NCBI GenBank assembly: GCA_964612145.1
Contig: CAZTBP010000010.1
Location: 97,958 to 161,957, forward strand
Length of the DNA: 64,000 nucleotides
Reading direction: 5' to 3'
Source of the DNA: JAGNLV01 sp964612145
GTDB lineage: Bacteria > Zixibacteria > MSB-5A5 > GN15 > FEB-12
Shown here piece by piece: positions 34,095-43,575 of this stretch (the first letter of the stretch is position 1; each line of letters starts with the position of its first letter). Both the position numbers and the translations under genes were made by a program. The notes beneath the pieces were generated by a model. It did not search any database. It had not been told where the DNA came from and worked only from the letters and a program-made list of their open reading frames with translations.

Positions 34095-35024
34095 TTACTT
34101 GAAGTGGAAGCTCCCCCGATAACTCCTAAGATTCCCTCCGCACGCGGCATTCTAGCCACTCTCAGCCCACTGTGCGGAAATTACCTCTTTGCAGATGAGT
34201 TCGAAGTATGAGGGGCTTGACAAAACTGGCCGACAGTGTCCGATTAAGCAAGACCATGACCAGAAGGATTTCGCTTTACACCCCGCGATAAACATCAACA
34301 GTATAGTCTAGTAACGGAGACCACCAGCCTACCCATCACCACGGGACTATTGGCTATTGGGTGCTGACCAACTCCGGTCTTGTGCCCGGTGCCGGAATGA
34401 AAGTCTATCGGAGCGACGCCGGGGAATGATCAGCACCGCCGTGCACAGTTTCGTCTTTGACAATTGCGATGTCCCCTTTCGTGTCGAACAGAATCGTTTC
34501 GTTGATGACACCGTGAAAAATTGTCAGGTCATGGCATAAGTAGACAGTTTTCCGACAGGTCTCAGCGCTTTGCCTGGTCACTCACCAGGAAAGACGGAAC
34601 CAACCGCACCACAAGATGTTACCTGCAACGAGGCGGAATCGGTCACACAACCAGGAAACCGGTTGATCCGAAGACCATTTTTGCCTACATTGACATCGTA
34701 CGAAAACAAACCCGGACCCAACACGGAGTGTCAGGTACAGGTACACTGCAGCGACGAAGGAAAGGTTCCCCGTGAGACAATCATACAGCTTCGTTCAAGA
34801 GGCTCATCTCCCTCAGTGGAAGCTTCTCTTCGGCTAAGAGCACTCATCATAAATCTGACCCCGCCCTGTCAATACTTACTGACTTACCGCTGCTGCGCGC
34901 ATGTCTGTTGTGTCAACGGTTGCTGCCGCAGCGAGACTCCAGGTTTCATCTCCGGATGAAAGGATGAAAACGACGACCGGCCGCCGGCAAACCTGACCGG
35001 TCCGGTCTGGAAGGACAACTGAAT
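34095..35024. other. 930-nt gene-poor junction region
   Basis: Between the tRNA fragment and the first chromosomal operon. Open frames of 60-130 codons on the plus strand overlap each other, have odd composition and lack ribosome sites, and none resembles a family. Probably decayed sequence from past insertions. The right end supplies the ribosome site (AAGGA) for the ATP-grasp gene. Confidence 0.4.
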
Positions 35025-36245
35025 ATGAAAAAAGATCGATCACGCAAAATTGCCCTGCTCGGCTACAGTGTCGAGGCCATGGAGGCCGCCACCAAACTCG
35101 GCTATGATTTCGTCTGCGTCGTACCGGCCGGCTTTGAAACCGGCCTTCGCAACGACGGCGTCGAGGCCTACGTCTGGGACTTTGGCAAAATCAACGAACG
35201 CTCAACCGAACTGGCCGAGCAACTCGTAGCCGCGAATGTAACCCTTGCTATCCCGCTGTACGAAGAAACAGTGGAATGGGCCGGCGCTCTGAACGCCCGC
35301 TTTCTGGACAATCCCCGCTACTTCAACCGCTCGTTGCTTTTCCGCGACAAGGCCATGATGAAGCGCAAGGCCCAGATGAGCGGAATCCGGGTCGGCGTAT
35401 TCGAGGAGATCAGTTCCGCGGAATCAGCCAAAAAATTCTTCAAGCGCGTCAACGAGGCCCTCGTCAAGGTCGAGACCGACGAACTCGAACCGGTCCACTT
35501 CAAACCGATCAGCGCCGCCGGCAGTGTCGGTCATCGCATGGTACGCAAGGAATCCGATATCGATGAATTTCCCGACGATGCTTTCCCGTGTCTCGCCGAA
35601 AGCCACCTCTCCGGACAGGAGTTTTCCTGCGAGGTATTCATTCACAACGGCGAGATCCAGTTCATGAACGTCAACGAGTACATCCATCTCGGCTACTCGC
35701 AGCTGCTTCCGCCGACACCGTCGCTGGAAAAGCACCGCGACAAAATCCGCGCCGAAATCGAAAAACTCATCAAGGCCTTTGAATTCAAATACGGCCTCAT
35801 ACACCCGGAGTACTTTGTCGATGCCAACGAAGAACTGAACTTCGGCGAAGTCGCCAATCGAATCCCCGGCGGCCACATTTTCGAGCTTATTCAGCGGGCC
35901 TACGGCTTCGATCCCTTTGCCGGACTGATCCTCTGCAGCGACCCCGATACGACCAAAGAAGAACTCAGTGAGTTCTTCCCGCATGAGGTCTCCGGGAAAA
36001 AAGGCCACGCCGGGAATGTCCTGATCTACCCCAAACGGCAGAAAGTGACCGAACTCAGCGTGCCCGAGGAACTCAACAAAGAACCCTACTACGTCAGTCA
36101 CGACTTATTCGAGCCGGTAACGGCCAAAGTAGCCGAACGGGCTGGCTTTGGCGACCATTACGGCAAGGTTGATTTCTTCGGTGACGATCCCGACCGGCTC
36201 AAGAAGATACTCCTGCACTTTGAAGAACTGGAATACTACGTCTAG
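35025..36245 (+). CDS. ATP-grasp carboxylate-amine ligase-like protein
   Basis: 406 aa. The N-terminal Rossmann-like domain (RKIALLGYSVEAMEAATKLGY) and the ATP-grasp core are visible: SGQEFSCEVFIHNG, then HPEYFVDANEELNFGEVANRIPGGHI, where the Glu/Asn/Arg-x-x-G-G set binds magnesium-ATP. These enzymes join a carboxylate to an amine through an acyl phosphate, as in amino-acid ligases. The downstream alanine racemase suggests a D-amino-acid or dipeptide-type substrate. It leads a three-gene operon, 30 nt before the 661-aa gene. Confidence 0.8.
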   Translation: MKKDRSRKIALLGYSVEAMEAATKLGYDFVCVVPAGFETGLRNDGVEAYVWDFGKINERSTELAEQLVAANVTLAIPLYEETVEWAGALNARFLDNPRYFNRSLLFRDKAMMKRKAQMSGIRVGVFEEISSAESAKKFFKRVNEALVKVETDELEPVHFKPISAAGSVGHRMVRKESDIDEFPDDAFPCLAESHLSGQEFSCEVFIHNGEIQFMNVNEYIHLGYSQLLPPTPSLEKHRDKIRAEIEKLIKAFEFKYGLIHPEYFVDANEELNFGEVANRIPGGHIFELIQRAYGFDPFAGLILCSDPDTTKEELSEFFPHEVSGKKGHAGNVLIYPKRQKVTELSVPEELNKEPYYVSHDLFEPVTAKVAERAGFGDHYGKVDFFGDDPDRLKKILLHFEELEYYV

Positions 36246-36275
36246 CACCTCCGAAGCGGAAAGCAAGTTTCACGC

Positions 36276-38261
36276 ATGAGCGAACAAAACGTGTCCACCG
36301 AGCATCGCATCCGGACCCTCGCCGAACGATTCGAGGAAGCGCTCACTCAACTGGAAGAGGCCACCAATTTCGCCAAACCCAGATACCAGGCGCCGGTCTT
36401 CCGCCTCGCAACTGACTTGCTCGACCACGACGAGGGCGTCCCGATTCTGTATAAGCAGGCCCACCGGTTCGATGCCGCCGGCGTCTTTCACGGCGGACCG
36501 TGGGAGGACCCCTCCAAACTGCTTCCCGACCTCGTCGGTATCGGCCTGAAGGGGGAAGGTGTCTATCCGACTGTCGAAGCGCTCAGTGACCTGCGCATGC
36601 TCGCGATTGCCGAAGGACAGGGGACAAGCGACACTATGACACCGGAGCAGGCCCAGACCTTTCTGCGGGAGGCGTGCGCAAAGAACCTTCAATTGTTGTT
36701 CCCGGAAGCATCCGAAGAACGCCGTAAACGAATCAACGTTTTTCGACGTGCCGAGCGGCTCTTCAAGCTCATTTCCGACCACGTTCCCCTCGAAGGCCTC
36801 CGCGAACAGGTATTTGAAGAAATCGAGTTGATCTGTGCCCAGCGACCGATCATCACCGGCCGCACCAAACGACTCCTGGCGATGGCCGAGAAACTGCCGC
36901 CCGGCGACGAAAGCGACGCTGTCGCCGAACGCCTTAACTTCTACAAAAAGGCGGTCGACCAGACAACTTCGGGGGCGGTCCAAGCGGGCGATCCCGTGGC
37001 CTATCGAAAGTTCCTGCAGGAGGCCGACCAACAGGTCCTCCGATCGGAAATAGAGCTCTTCGCCCACTCACTGAACCAGACCGGACTGGCCAGCCCCTAT
37101 CACGCCGTCCTGCTGCGGAGACTCCAGAAGGTCGCGCCGGAGAAAATCGGTGAGGCCCTCAGCCTCAATGAAACCGGCTTCGCAGAATTTCGCAAAGAAA
37201 CCGAATTTGTCGGGCATCTCGTCCGCACCGCTATCTTCCCGCTCACCGCAGAATCGATCTACGGCCTCAAAGGCGTGCTCGAACGCGGCCTGTTGTCGCG
37301 CTCTGAAGTCGCCAGCGGCCTTCGCAAACTGATCGACCTGACCATCCGTCACGAGGTCCGCGACGAGTTAACAGCACTCCTCCCGCAGAATGCCGGCCTC
37401 TCCGCCAACTCGATCCTGCTCGCCGGAAGCCTCAGTGTCCTCGGGCAACCGCTCGGCGTCAGCCAGGGCAACAACCCGACCTGTCAGGCCGCCCGCGGGA
37501 TCAGCCTCTGGAGCCAGCATGCCCCCGGCCTGTTGCTGGGCATGGCGGCCAATGCCGCCCGCGACGGTGTCGTCGAATGCAAATTCGAAGAAAAAAACCT
37601 GAAATCAAACGAGATTATACTGGAGATCGCCTACGACACCACCTCGCTGGAAGTCGATGCCGTCTCCGTGGTCCTCGTGCCGCATCTGGACAAACTCTAC
37701 TTCTACATGCAGCAACTGGCGTCCCTGCGCGGCGAAGATCCCCACCGCTGGGTCAACCCTGCCCTCTACGGCCGATGGGTGCCCAAACAGTTCGTCTCCG
37801 CCATCGATATTATTACCGGCGGCGTCCGAAATTTCGGCGACTTCGTCCGACGTTTCTACGCCACCCATCACCCGGAATACAACGACGGCTACGAACTTAT
37901 CTATCCCAACCCGGTCGGTATTGTTGTGACCGACGTTCACGGCAACCTGCTCGGGCCCCATGCCGTCTCAATACAACGAGTCGCCCTGGATCCCCAAAGA
38001 AACCTGCGCATCTATTTCTTCAACCCCAATCAGGAAGGTCGACAGGACTGGGGACGCGGTGTCACACCCACTGTCGCCGGCAAAGGGGAGAGGCACGGCG
38101 AGTCCTCGCTGCCGTTCGACCAGTTCGTCTCCCGCATGTATGCCTTCCACTACGACCCGTACGAAGAAGGCGAGGCCTATGCCGTCCCGGCCGATCTTGT
38201 CGAGCGTGTGACCGAAATGGCCCGCGAAACCTGGGGACGATCATACACCTGGATTGACTGA
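36276..38261 (+). CDS. Unknown 661-aa cytosolic protein between ATP-grasp ligase and alanine racemase
   Basis: No signal or membrane segment. The N-terminal ~370 residues are helical. The C-terminal part (~390-600) has QGNNPTCQAARGISLWS, a possible catalytic Cys at a helix start as in papain-like or transglutaminase folds, and later VVTDVHGNLLGPHAV, which could supply His/Asp; this is suggestive only. Its position between an ATP-grasp ligase (30-nt gap) and alanine racemase (2-nt gap) argues for work on amino acids, peptides or cell-wall precursors. The start codon follows a weak ribosome site, so coupling to the upstream gene is likely. Confidence 0.7.
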   Translation: MSEQNVSTEHRIRTLAERFEEALTQLEEATNFAKPRYQAPVFRLATDLLDHDEGVPILYKQAHRFDAAGVFHGGPWEDPSKLLPDLVGIGLKGEGVYPTVEALSDLRMLAIAEGQGTSDTMTPEQAQTFLREACAKNLQLLFPEASEERRKRINVFRRAERLFKLISDHVPLEGLREQVFEEIELICAQRPIITGRTKRLLAMAEKLPPGDESDAVAERLNFYKKAVDQTTSGAVQAGDPVAYRKFLQEADQQVLRSEIELFAHSLNQTGLASPYHAVLLRRLQKVAPEKIGEALSLNETGFAEFRKETEFVGHLVRTAIFPLTAESIYGLKGVLERGLLSRSEVASGLRKLIDLTIRHEVRDELTALLPQNAGLSANSILLAGSLSVLGQPLGVSQGNNPTCQAARGISLWSQHAPGLLLGMAANAARDGVVECKFEEKNLKSNEIILEIAYDTTSLEVDAVSVVLVPHLDKLYFYMQQLASLRGEDPHRWVNPALYGRWVPKQFVSAIDIITGGVRNFGDFVRRFYATHHPEYNDGYELIYPNPVGIVVTDVHGNLLGPHAVSIQRVALDPQRNLRIYFFNPNQEGRQDWGRGVTPTVAGKGERHGESSLPFDQFVSRMYAFHYDPYEEGEAYAVPADLVERVTEMARETWGRSYTWID

Positions 38262-38263
38262 CC

Positions 38264-39445
38264 ATGAAAGGCACATCCGATTTTCCCACAGTTCACCACT
38301 CCTCGCGCATCGAGTTGAGTCAGTCGGCGATGAAGCAGAATTTCAACTTCATTCGAGAACTCATCGGCCGCCAGCCGACCATCTCCATGGTCGTCAAGGC
38401 CAATGCCTACGGCCACGGCTTCACCCAGGCCGTGACCATGGCTCAGAAATGCGGCGTGCATCATTTCTCCGTCGCCTCCGGTCACGAAGCCCAGGAAATC
38501 CGCGGCGCCCTTGACGAAGACTCACGAATCATGATCATGGGCATCCTCTACGAAGACGATCTGCCGTGGGCAGTCGAACACGGCATCGAATCATACGTAT
38601 TCACCATGAACCGTCTCAAGAAGATCGGAGAAATCGCCAAAGCAGCCGGCAAAAAGGCGCAAATCCATCTCGAAATAGAGACCGGCGGCAACCGCACCGG
38701 GCTGGAAATGGAAAAGCTCCCGGAGGCCATCAAACTGATCATCGCCAAACGCAAGCATCTTGAGTTGGTCGGCGTGTGCACCCACCTTGCCGGCGCCGAA
38801 AGCCTTGCGAATAACTTCCGGATTAGCAAACAGATCGAGGAATTCAACCGCGCCCGCAAAAGAATCGAAAAGACAAAGTCGCTCGCGCCGATGTATCACG
38901 TCGCCAGCTCCGCCGCTACGTTAACCATCCCGGAAAGCCGCATGGACCTTGTGCGGGTAGGGACCGTCTCGTACGGCCTCTGGCCGAGCCCCGATGTCCA
39001 CAATCTATACCTGATGAAAGCAAAAAAGCGAGTCAACCAGCCGCTAAAGCGCGTCCTGAGCTGGAAAACCGATGTCATGCAGGTCAAGCACGTCAAACAA
39101 AACGACTTCGTCGGCTACGGAACCAGCTTCCAGACCTCCCGCGACAGCATCATCGCCGTCATCCCCGTCGGCTACGGCAACGGCTTCCCGCGCGAACTGT
39201 CAAACCGGGGAGAGGTCCTCATCCGCGGCCGAAAAGCCCCGGTTGTCGGTGTCGTCAACATGAATATGTGCTTCGCCGATGTCACCAACATCCCCGGCGT
39301 CACAGCCGGAGACGAAACCGCACTGGTCGGCCGTCAGAAAAAGAACGAGATAACCCTGCGCTCCTTTTCCGAATTCTCCTCGGCCCTCAACACCGAATTC
39401 TTAAGCCGCCTCCCGGCAACCATCCCGCGCCAAATTGTCCGCTAA
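38264..39445 (+). CDS. alr: Alanine racemase family protein
   Basis: 393 aa. The PLP-binding lysine is Lys45 in SMVVKANAYGHG, the barrel motif GNRTGLE and the C-terminal-domain Tyr in FVGYGTSFQT complete the catalytic pair, and VGVVNMNMCFADVT fits the alanine racemase end region. It should interconvert L- and D-alanine, or another amino acid, for peptidoglycan. It begins 2 nt after the 661-aa gene stops and is almost certainly cotranslated. Whether this is the housekeeping Alr or a pathway-specific racemase is open. Confidence 0.88.
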   Translation: MKGTSDFPTVHHSSRIELSQSAMKQNFNFIRELIGRQPTISMVVKANAYGHGFTQAVTMAQKCGVHHFSVASGHEAQEIRGALDEDSRIMIMGILYEDDLPWAVEHGIESYVFTMNRLKKIGEIAKAAGKKAQIHLEIETGGNRTGLEMEKLPEAIKLIIAKRKHLELVGVCTHLAGAESLANNFRISKQIEEFNRARKRIEKTKSLAPMYHVASSAATLTIPESRMDLVRVGTVSYGLWPSPDVHNLYLMKAKKRVNQPLKRVLSWKTDVMQVKHVKQNDFVGYGTSFQTSRDSIIAVIPVGYGNGFPRELSNRGEVLIRGRKAPVVGVVNMNMCFADVTNIPGVTAGDETALVGRQKKNEITLRSFSEFSSALNTEFLSRLPATIPRQIVR

Positions 39446-39457
39446 GCTGTCCCCGGC

Positions 39458-40963
39458 CTACCTGCCTTGACCCACCACGCGCTTCACACGCGCCCCGGCA
39501 TTGAACCGGTCATTCGACTGCATCTGATTGATCAGGGCCAGTTCCTCGATCGGCACTGTCGACGGATACGCGCTGTCGAATTCGCTCAGCGTCATCGATT
39601 GACTGATCTGCACAATGACCACGCGTTGCGGCTCGACATTGATCCTGGCCGGATCAGTCACCGGACCAAACGTCCGGATTGACCCTAAGATCGCCGATGA
39701 CGCCGCGCTCCAGCCCTGCGGCGTACCGTAACCCATTATGCGAAAGACGTTGTCATTGTATCTCAAAAACGTCGCGTTCCCGCGCACTTCACCATTGTCG
39801 GTCTGCGCCGAAAAACTCACACTGGCCGCCTGCAACCCGCCGATAGTGAGGGTATTCTGATTTGTCACGGTAATCCCCTCCTGTCCGGCAAATTCCTGCG
39901 CTGCGGCCGCCGCCGAGGCCGTCCCCGAAATCGTAATCTGCATGATAGCGTCCTGGTCCGGCGAGGCTCCTATCACCGCCTCCTTCTGATTGACCGTCTG
40001 CCAGCCGTTCGGGAATTCGAACCGGAACCGCAACTGCGGATGATAGAATGTGGAACCGTCAAAATAACCCTCCCGTGGATCGGTGCCGTACACCATCCCG
40101 TCCAGCCGCTGGAGATACCTGTCCCGGTTAACTTTGTACGAATCAAACGGGCCGGATAACTGCGCGACAGCCGCTTCAATCCGTTCCACTCGGTCCGATG
40201 GCGCCGGGTGCGTGCTGAGCCAACCGGGCAGACTGCTGCCCGAGGACTCCTGCATCCGGTCAATCACCCGAAAGATGTCATCCATCATCTCCGGGTTGTA
40301 ATTTGCCTTGTACATGTACCGCAGCCCGAGATCATCAGCCTCGCGCTCGTCATCTCGACTGTACTTCAAAAACAGCAGATTTGCACCAACACCTACCAAC
40401 CCGCCATACTTCTGCATGAAGTCCTCGTCGATCAGCGTACCGCCGAGCAGACCCAGCGAGAACAGCTGCTGCTTGCTCATCTGATTGACCGAGTGGCGGG
40501 CCGTCACATGGCCGATCTCATGCCCGACCACACCGGCCAGCTCGGCCTCGTTTTCGCAGTGATACAGCATACCGCGAGTGACATATAAAAACCCGCCCGG
40601 CAGGGCAAACGCATTCACCGCAGGGTCATCTAAGACCGTAAAAGTCCACGGCAGCTCCGGGCGTTCCGAGGTCGCCGCCAGCTCCTCGCCCAGATGCTGG
40701 ATATACTGCTGCCAGGCGTCGTCTTCGAGAACTCCCATCTGGCTCATTATCTGTTCGTGATACTGCCGACCCATCTGTATCTCCTGCGAAGTTGAATACA
40801 GACTGATCTGTTCTTTACCGGTCGCCGGATTCGTGTAACACCCGGACAGCCATGTTGCGGCCAGACCAGCCAAAATCGCGGCCGTAGCTGCAAGAATGGT
40901 CCGACGCCACCACAGGCGCCGCCCGGATAAGACCTTCAACAACTTTCCATCATTCCGTGACAT
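39458..40963 (-). CDS. M48-family metalloprotease lipoprotein
   Basis: 501 aa from ATG 40963, supported by GGAG upstream. An in-frame extension to 41566 has improbable composition and overlaps the divergent channel gene, so it is rejected. Signal with lipobox LSGC. The zinc site is VVGHEIGHVTARHS (HExxH) with a downstream Glu in DDEREADDLGLRYMY. It resembles BepA/LoiP-type periplasmic proteases that clear misassembled outer-membrane proteins. The C-terminal ~180 residues form an extra domain. It converges with alr (12 nt between the stops). Confidence 0.87.
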   Translation of the reverse strand: MSRNDGKLLKVLSGRRLWWRRTILAATAAILAGLAATWLSGCYTNPATGKEQISLYSTSQEIQMGRQYHEQIMSQMGVLEDDAWQQYIQHLGEELAATSERPELPWTFTVLDDPAVNAFALPGGFLYVTRGMLYHCENEAELAGVVGHEIGHVTARHSVNQMSKQQLFSLGLLGGTLIDEDFMQKYGGLVGVGANLLFLKYSRDDEREADDLGLRYMYKANYNPEMMDDIFRVIDRMQESSGSSLPGWLSTHPAPSDRVERIEAAVAQLSGPFDSYKVNRDRYLQRLDGMVYGTDPREGYFDGSTFYHPQLRFRFEFPNGWQTVNQKEAVIGASPDQDAIMQITISGTASAAAAAQEFAGQEGITVTNQNTLTIGGLQAASVSFSAQTDNGEVRGNATFLRYNDNVFRIMGYGTPQGWSAASSAILGSIRTFGPVTDPARINVEPQRVVIVQISQSMTLSEFDSAYPSTVPIEELALINQMQSNDRFNAGARVKRVVGQGR

Positions 40964-41369
40964 GATCGACTCCAATATTTTGAAACTATTGCGTTTTGTG
41001 CAGAGAGGTGCGGTCAGGCTGTTACATGCTATAACTGTCACCCGCACACCATTGTTTCTCGTCTTCCAAAATCTATTTCGCGCCCGGATTTCGGGCAACC
41101 AAGAAAAAATACGGAGGTCTCCGCTTTTTTCTAACCGTTTCTTGCCGCCGAACGAGACTCCGCCCTGGCCGCCTTCCGCTACCGCTGGAAAGAACTCCAG
41201 CCGGTTCTCGACGTATCCCCGATCACTTCCTGACCGATCGGCTTTCTCTATTTTCTCGTTGCATCGCTCTGCCTCATTCTCTACCCATAAACCAGCAACA
41301 CAAATACACTCGCGGACCAACATCTGCTTCCAGGACCGCCAATCGGTCCGCCATATGTGAGGAATATCC
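40964..41369. other. Divergent promoter region
   Basis: 406 nt between the M48 protease and channel genes. It holds a hairpin GGACCG-CCAAT-CGGTCC (41333-41349) just before the channel's GAGGA ribosome site, and a dyad CCGATC...GATCGG near 41220-41245. No consensus sigma70 promoter was seen. Confidence 0.35.
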
Positions 41370-42443
41370 ATGCGAACACGCTTCCACCTATTTGCCGTGT
41401 GCTGCCTGCTTCTTTTGCCAGCCCTCCCGTCAGCAGCCCAGGACAACCAGGAGCAAACCCTGACTGTCGGCACCAAGGTCGCCGAACCGTTTGTTATTAA
41501 GCACGACGACGGCACCTTCAGCGGGATCACGATAGACCTCTGGCGGACTATCGCCGACGATCTCAATTTGAATTTCGAATTTCAGGAAACCGATATTGAA
41601 GGCCTCCTCGACGGGCTTGAGGACGGCAGCTTTGACCTGACCGCATCTGCCCTGACACTCTCACCGGAACGCGAAGCCCGTATCGATTTCTCGCATCCCT
41701 ACTACCGGACCGGTCTGGCGATTGCAACCCGTCCGACCGGCGGTGACATATGGGGATATGTCCAGCCGTTTCTTACCTGGGAATTCTCCCGGGCTGTAGG
41801 AGCCCTTGTCTTGGTTATCTTCGCCGTCGGGCTGCTGATCTGGCTGTTCGAGCGGAAGCGAAACGACGAGGAGTTTGGCGGCTCCACCGCCGAGGGTATC
41901 GGCTCCGCCTTCTGGTGGTCCGCCGTGACAATGACAACCGTCGGCTACGGCGACAAATCTCCGCGCACTGTCGGTGGACGTATGATCGGCATGATCTGGA
42001 TGTTCGTCGCGATCATTGTTATTTCGAGTCTCACCGCGGCGATTGCGTCGGTGGTAACCGTTGGCCAGTTGGGAGCGCCGATCAAAGGTCCATCCGAGCT
42101 GGGATCCGTAAAAGTCGGCTCCGTCGCCAATTCCGCGCCGGCGCAGTACCTTCAGCAAACCGGCATCTTCTCCCGCCGGTATGACACCCTCAACGACGCT
42201 ATCGTCGCCCTTGTCGACGGTGACGTCGATGCGGTCGTATACGACGCCCCGATCCTCAGCTATGTTGTACGCTCCAACTTCCCCGGTGACGCCATAATCC
42301 TCCCGGAGAGATTCGAACTCCAGGACTACGGCTTCGGCTTCCCCGAAGATAGCGAGCTTATCGAGCACGTCAACCGTGCCGTGCTGCGCAACATCAGCAG
42401 CGACCGGTGGCAGCAGATGCTCCAAAAGTACCTCGGCAAATAG
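41370..42443 (+). CDS. GluR0-like ligand-gated potassium channel
   Basis: 357 aa. A signal peptide (~1-23) precedes a SBP_bac_3 ligand-binding domain whose first half (~28-125) begins LTVGTKVAEPFVI. The domain is interrupted by a pore unit: TM1 ~142-160, pore helix and filter TMTTVGYGDKSP (TVGYGD 190-195), TM2 ~205-228. The second half of the binding domain then resumes (PIKGPSELGSVKVGSVANSA). This is the domain order of prokaryotic glutamate receptors. The filter is the potassium-selective TVGYGD. A ligand (amino acid) in the periplasm should gate K+ flow in the inner membrane. A terminator follows. Confidence 0.88.
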   Translation: MRTRFHLFAVCCLLLLPALPSAAQDNQEQTLTVGTKVAEPFVIKHDDGTFSGITIDLWRTIADDLNLNFEFQETDIEGLLDGLEDGSFDLTASALTLSPEREARIDFSHPYYRTGLAIATRPTGGDIWGYVQPFLTWEFSRAVGALVLVIFAVGLLIWLFERKRNDEEFGGSTAEGIGSAFWWSAVTMTTVGYGDKSPRTVGGRMIGMIWMFVAIIVISSLTAAIASVVTVGQLGAPIKGPSELGSVKVGSVANSAPAQYLQQTGIFSRRYDTLNDAIVALVDGDVDAVVYDAPILSYVVRSNFPGDAIILPERFELQDYGFGFPEDSELIEHVNRAVLRNISSDRWQQMLQKYLGK

Positions 42444-42464
42444 ATTCTAATGACTCCTCTGCAC

Positions 42465-42495
42465 GAAAACGGGCGACCATACCATGTTCGCCCGT
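42465..42495. terminator. Hairpin between convergent channel genes
   Basis: ACGGGCGACCAT-ACC-ATGTTCGCCCGT (42469-42495), a 12-bp stem with one mismatch. On the minus strand it is followed by TTTTC, so it chiefly terminates mscS; on the plus strand it lies 26 nt after the glutamate-receptor-like gene. Confidence 0.65.
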
Positions 42496-42520
42496 CCATG
42501 TGTTGCAACCATCGAGTAGA

Positions 42521-43441
42521 CTACTGCTTTTCCGCCATCGCTTCTGAGACTTCCTGCAATCCTTCAGACTTAATATGCAGCGGCGGCGCCGAGCCGTCCT
42601 TGTTCTGACCGGGGTAGAGGGTCACGTGCGGGAACGGGATCTCGATATTGTGCTTATCGAAAGCGATTTTCAACCGACGGTTAAACTCGCGACCCACACG
42701 CCACTGCTTGATCGGCTTGGTGGTCGTGCGAGCCTTGATGATTATCGACGACGAATCGAACTTATCCAGTCCAAGAATCTCGATCGGCGCGGTGATGTCA
42801 CTCTTGAATTCGTCGTCCTTACGAAGGTCCTCGTCAACCTGTTTGATCACCTCGATTACCTCATCGACATTCTCACGGTACGCCACCCCGATCTCAAACA
42901 CGTAGCGGCTGTATTCTTTGGTCATGTTGGTGACTATGTCAATATGCCCATTACGGACGTAATGGACATTACCGGCCAAATCGCGCAGGACGATCATCCG
43001 GAGATTCACCTTCTCCACCAGGCCGCCCTTACCGCCGATCACGACCACATCGCCAACCCGGATCATATCCTCTATCAAAATAAAGAAGCCGCTGATAATG
43101 TCCTGTACCAGGTTCTGCGCCCCGAATCCGATCGCCAGACCGACCACACCGGCCGCAGCCAGAATCGGCCCGATCTGAATGCCGAACTCACCAAGGATCA
43201 TGACTACCGCCACCGCCAGCGTCCCGGCTACAAGGACGTATCGAATCAGCGACGACAGCGTGTCGGCCCGCTTGAGCGCCTCCGGATCCTCCAGTTGCCG
43301 CCGGAACGGATCGGTTATTCTCTGCGAGATCCACGTCGCCAGTTTCACCGCCACGATCAGTATGACTACTATTAACAGAATTCGCAGACCGCTTGCAAGT
43401 AACCACTCCGTGACTCGGTCAAAAAGTACCTGCCAGTCCAT
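42521..43441 (-). CDS. MscS-family mechanosensitive channel
   Basis: 306 aa. Three membrane helices: ~18-42, ~65-90 and the pore helix ~93-118 with the Gly/Ala-rich packing (AAAGVVGLAIGFGAQNLVQD). The beta domain follows (GDVVVIGGKGGLVEKVNLR), then the alpha/beta vestibule. It opens under membrane tension to release solutes in hypo-osmotic shock. Complete and of usual length. It lies beside the glutamate-receptor-like channel but on the opposite strand. Confidence 0.92.
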   Translation of the reverse strand: MDWQVLFDRVTEWLLASGLRILLIVVILIVAVKLATWISQRITDPFRRQLEDPEALKRADTLSSLIRYVLVAGTLAVAVVMILGEFGIQIGPILAAAGVVGLAIGFGAQNLVQDIISGFFILIEDMIRVGDVVVIGGKGGLVEKVNLRMIVLRDLAGNVHYVRNGHIDIVTNMTKEYSRYVFEIGVAYRENVDEVIEVIKQVDEDLRKDDEFKSDITAPIEILGLDKFDSSSIIIKARTTTKPIKQWRVGREFNRRLKIAFDKHNIEIPFPHVTLYPGQNKDGSAPPLHIKSEGLQEVSEAMAEKQ

Positions 43442-43575
43442 AAGAAGATCCTCCGTAACTATATGTTTGCCTTAGCTTCTTTAATGAAATCTATGCAAAA
43501 TGCAGGGAGCGCCGGTTGCAAATGTAAACAGAAGATGTGCCGACTAGCGCAGCTCAAATGCTCCGGACTCGGTTC

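Noticed and set aside
34357..34959. Three overlapping plus-strand frames after the tRNA fragment
   Set aside because: Mutually overlapping, biased composition, no ribosome sites or family resemblance.
40964..41566. N-terminal extension of the M48 protease
   Set aside because: The composition is not protein-like, it overlaps the divergent channel gene, and the lipoprotein signal starts at ATG 40963 with its own ribosome site.
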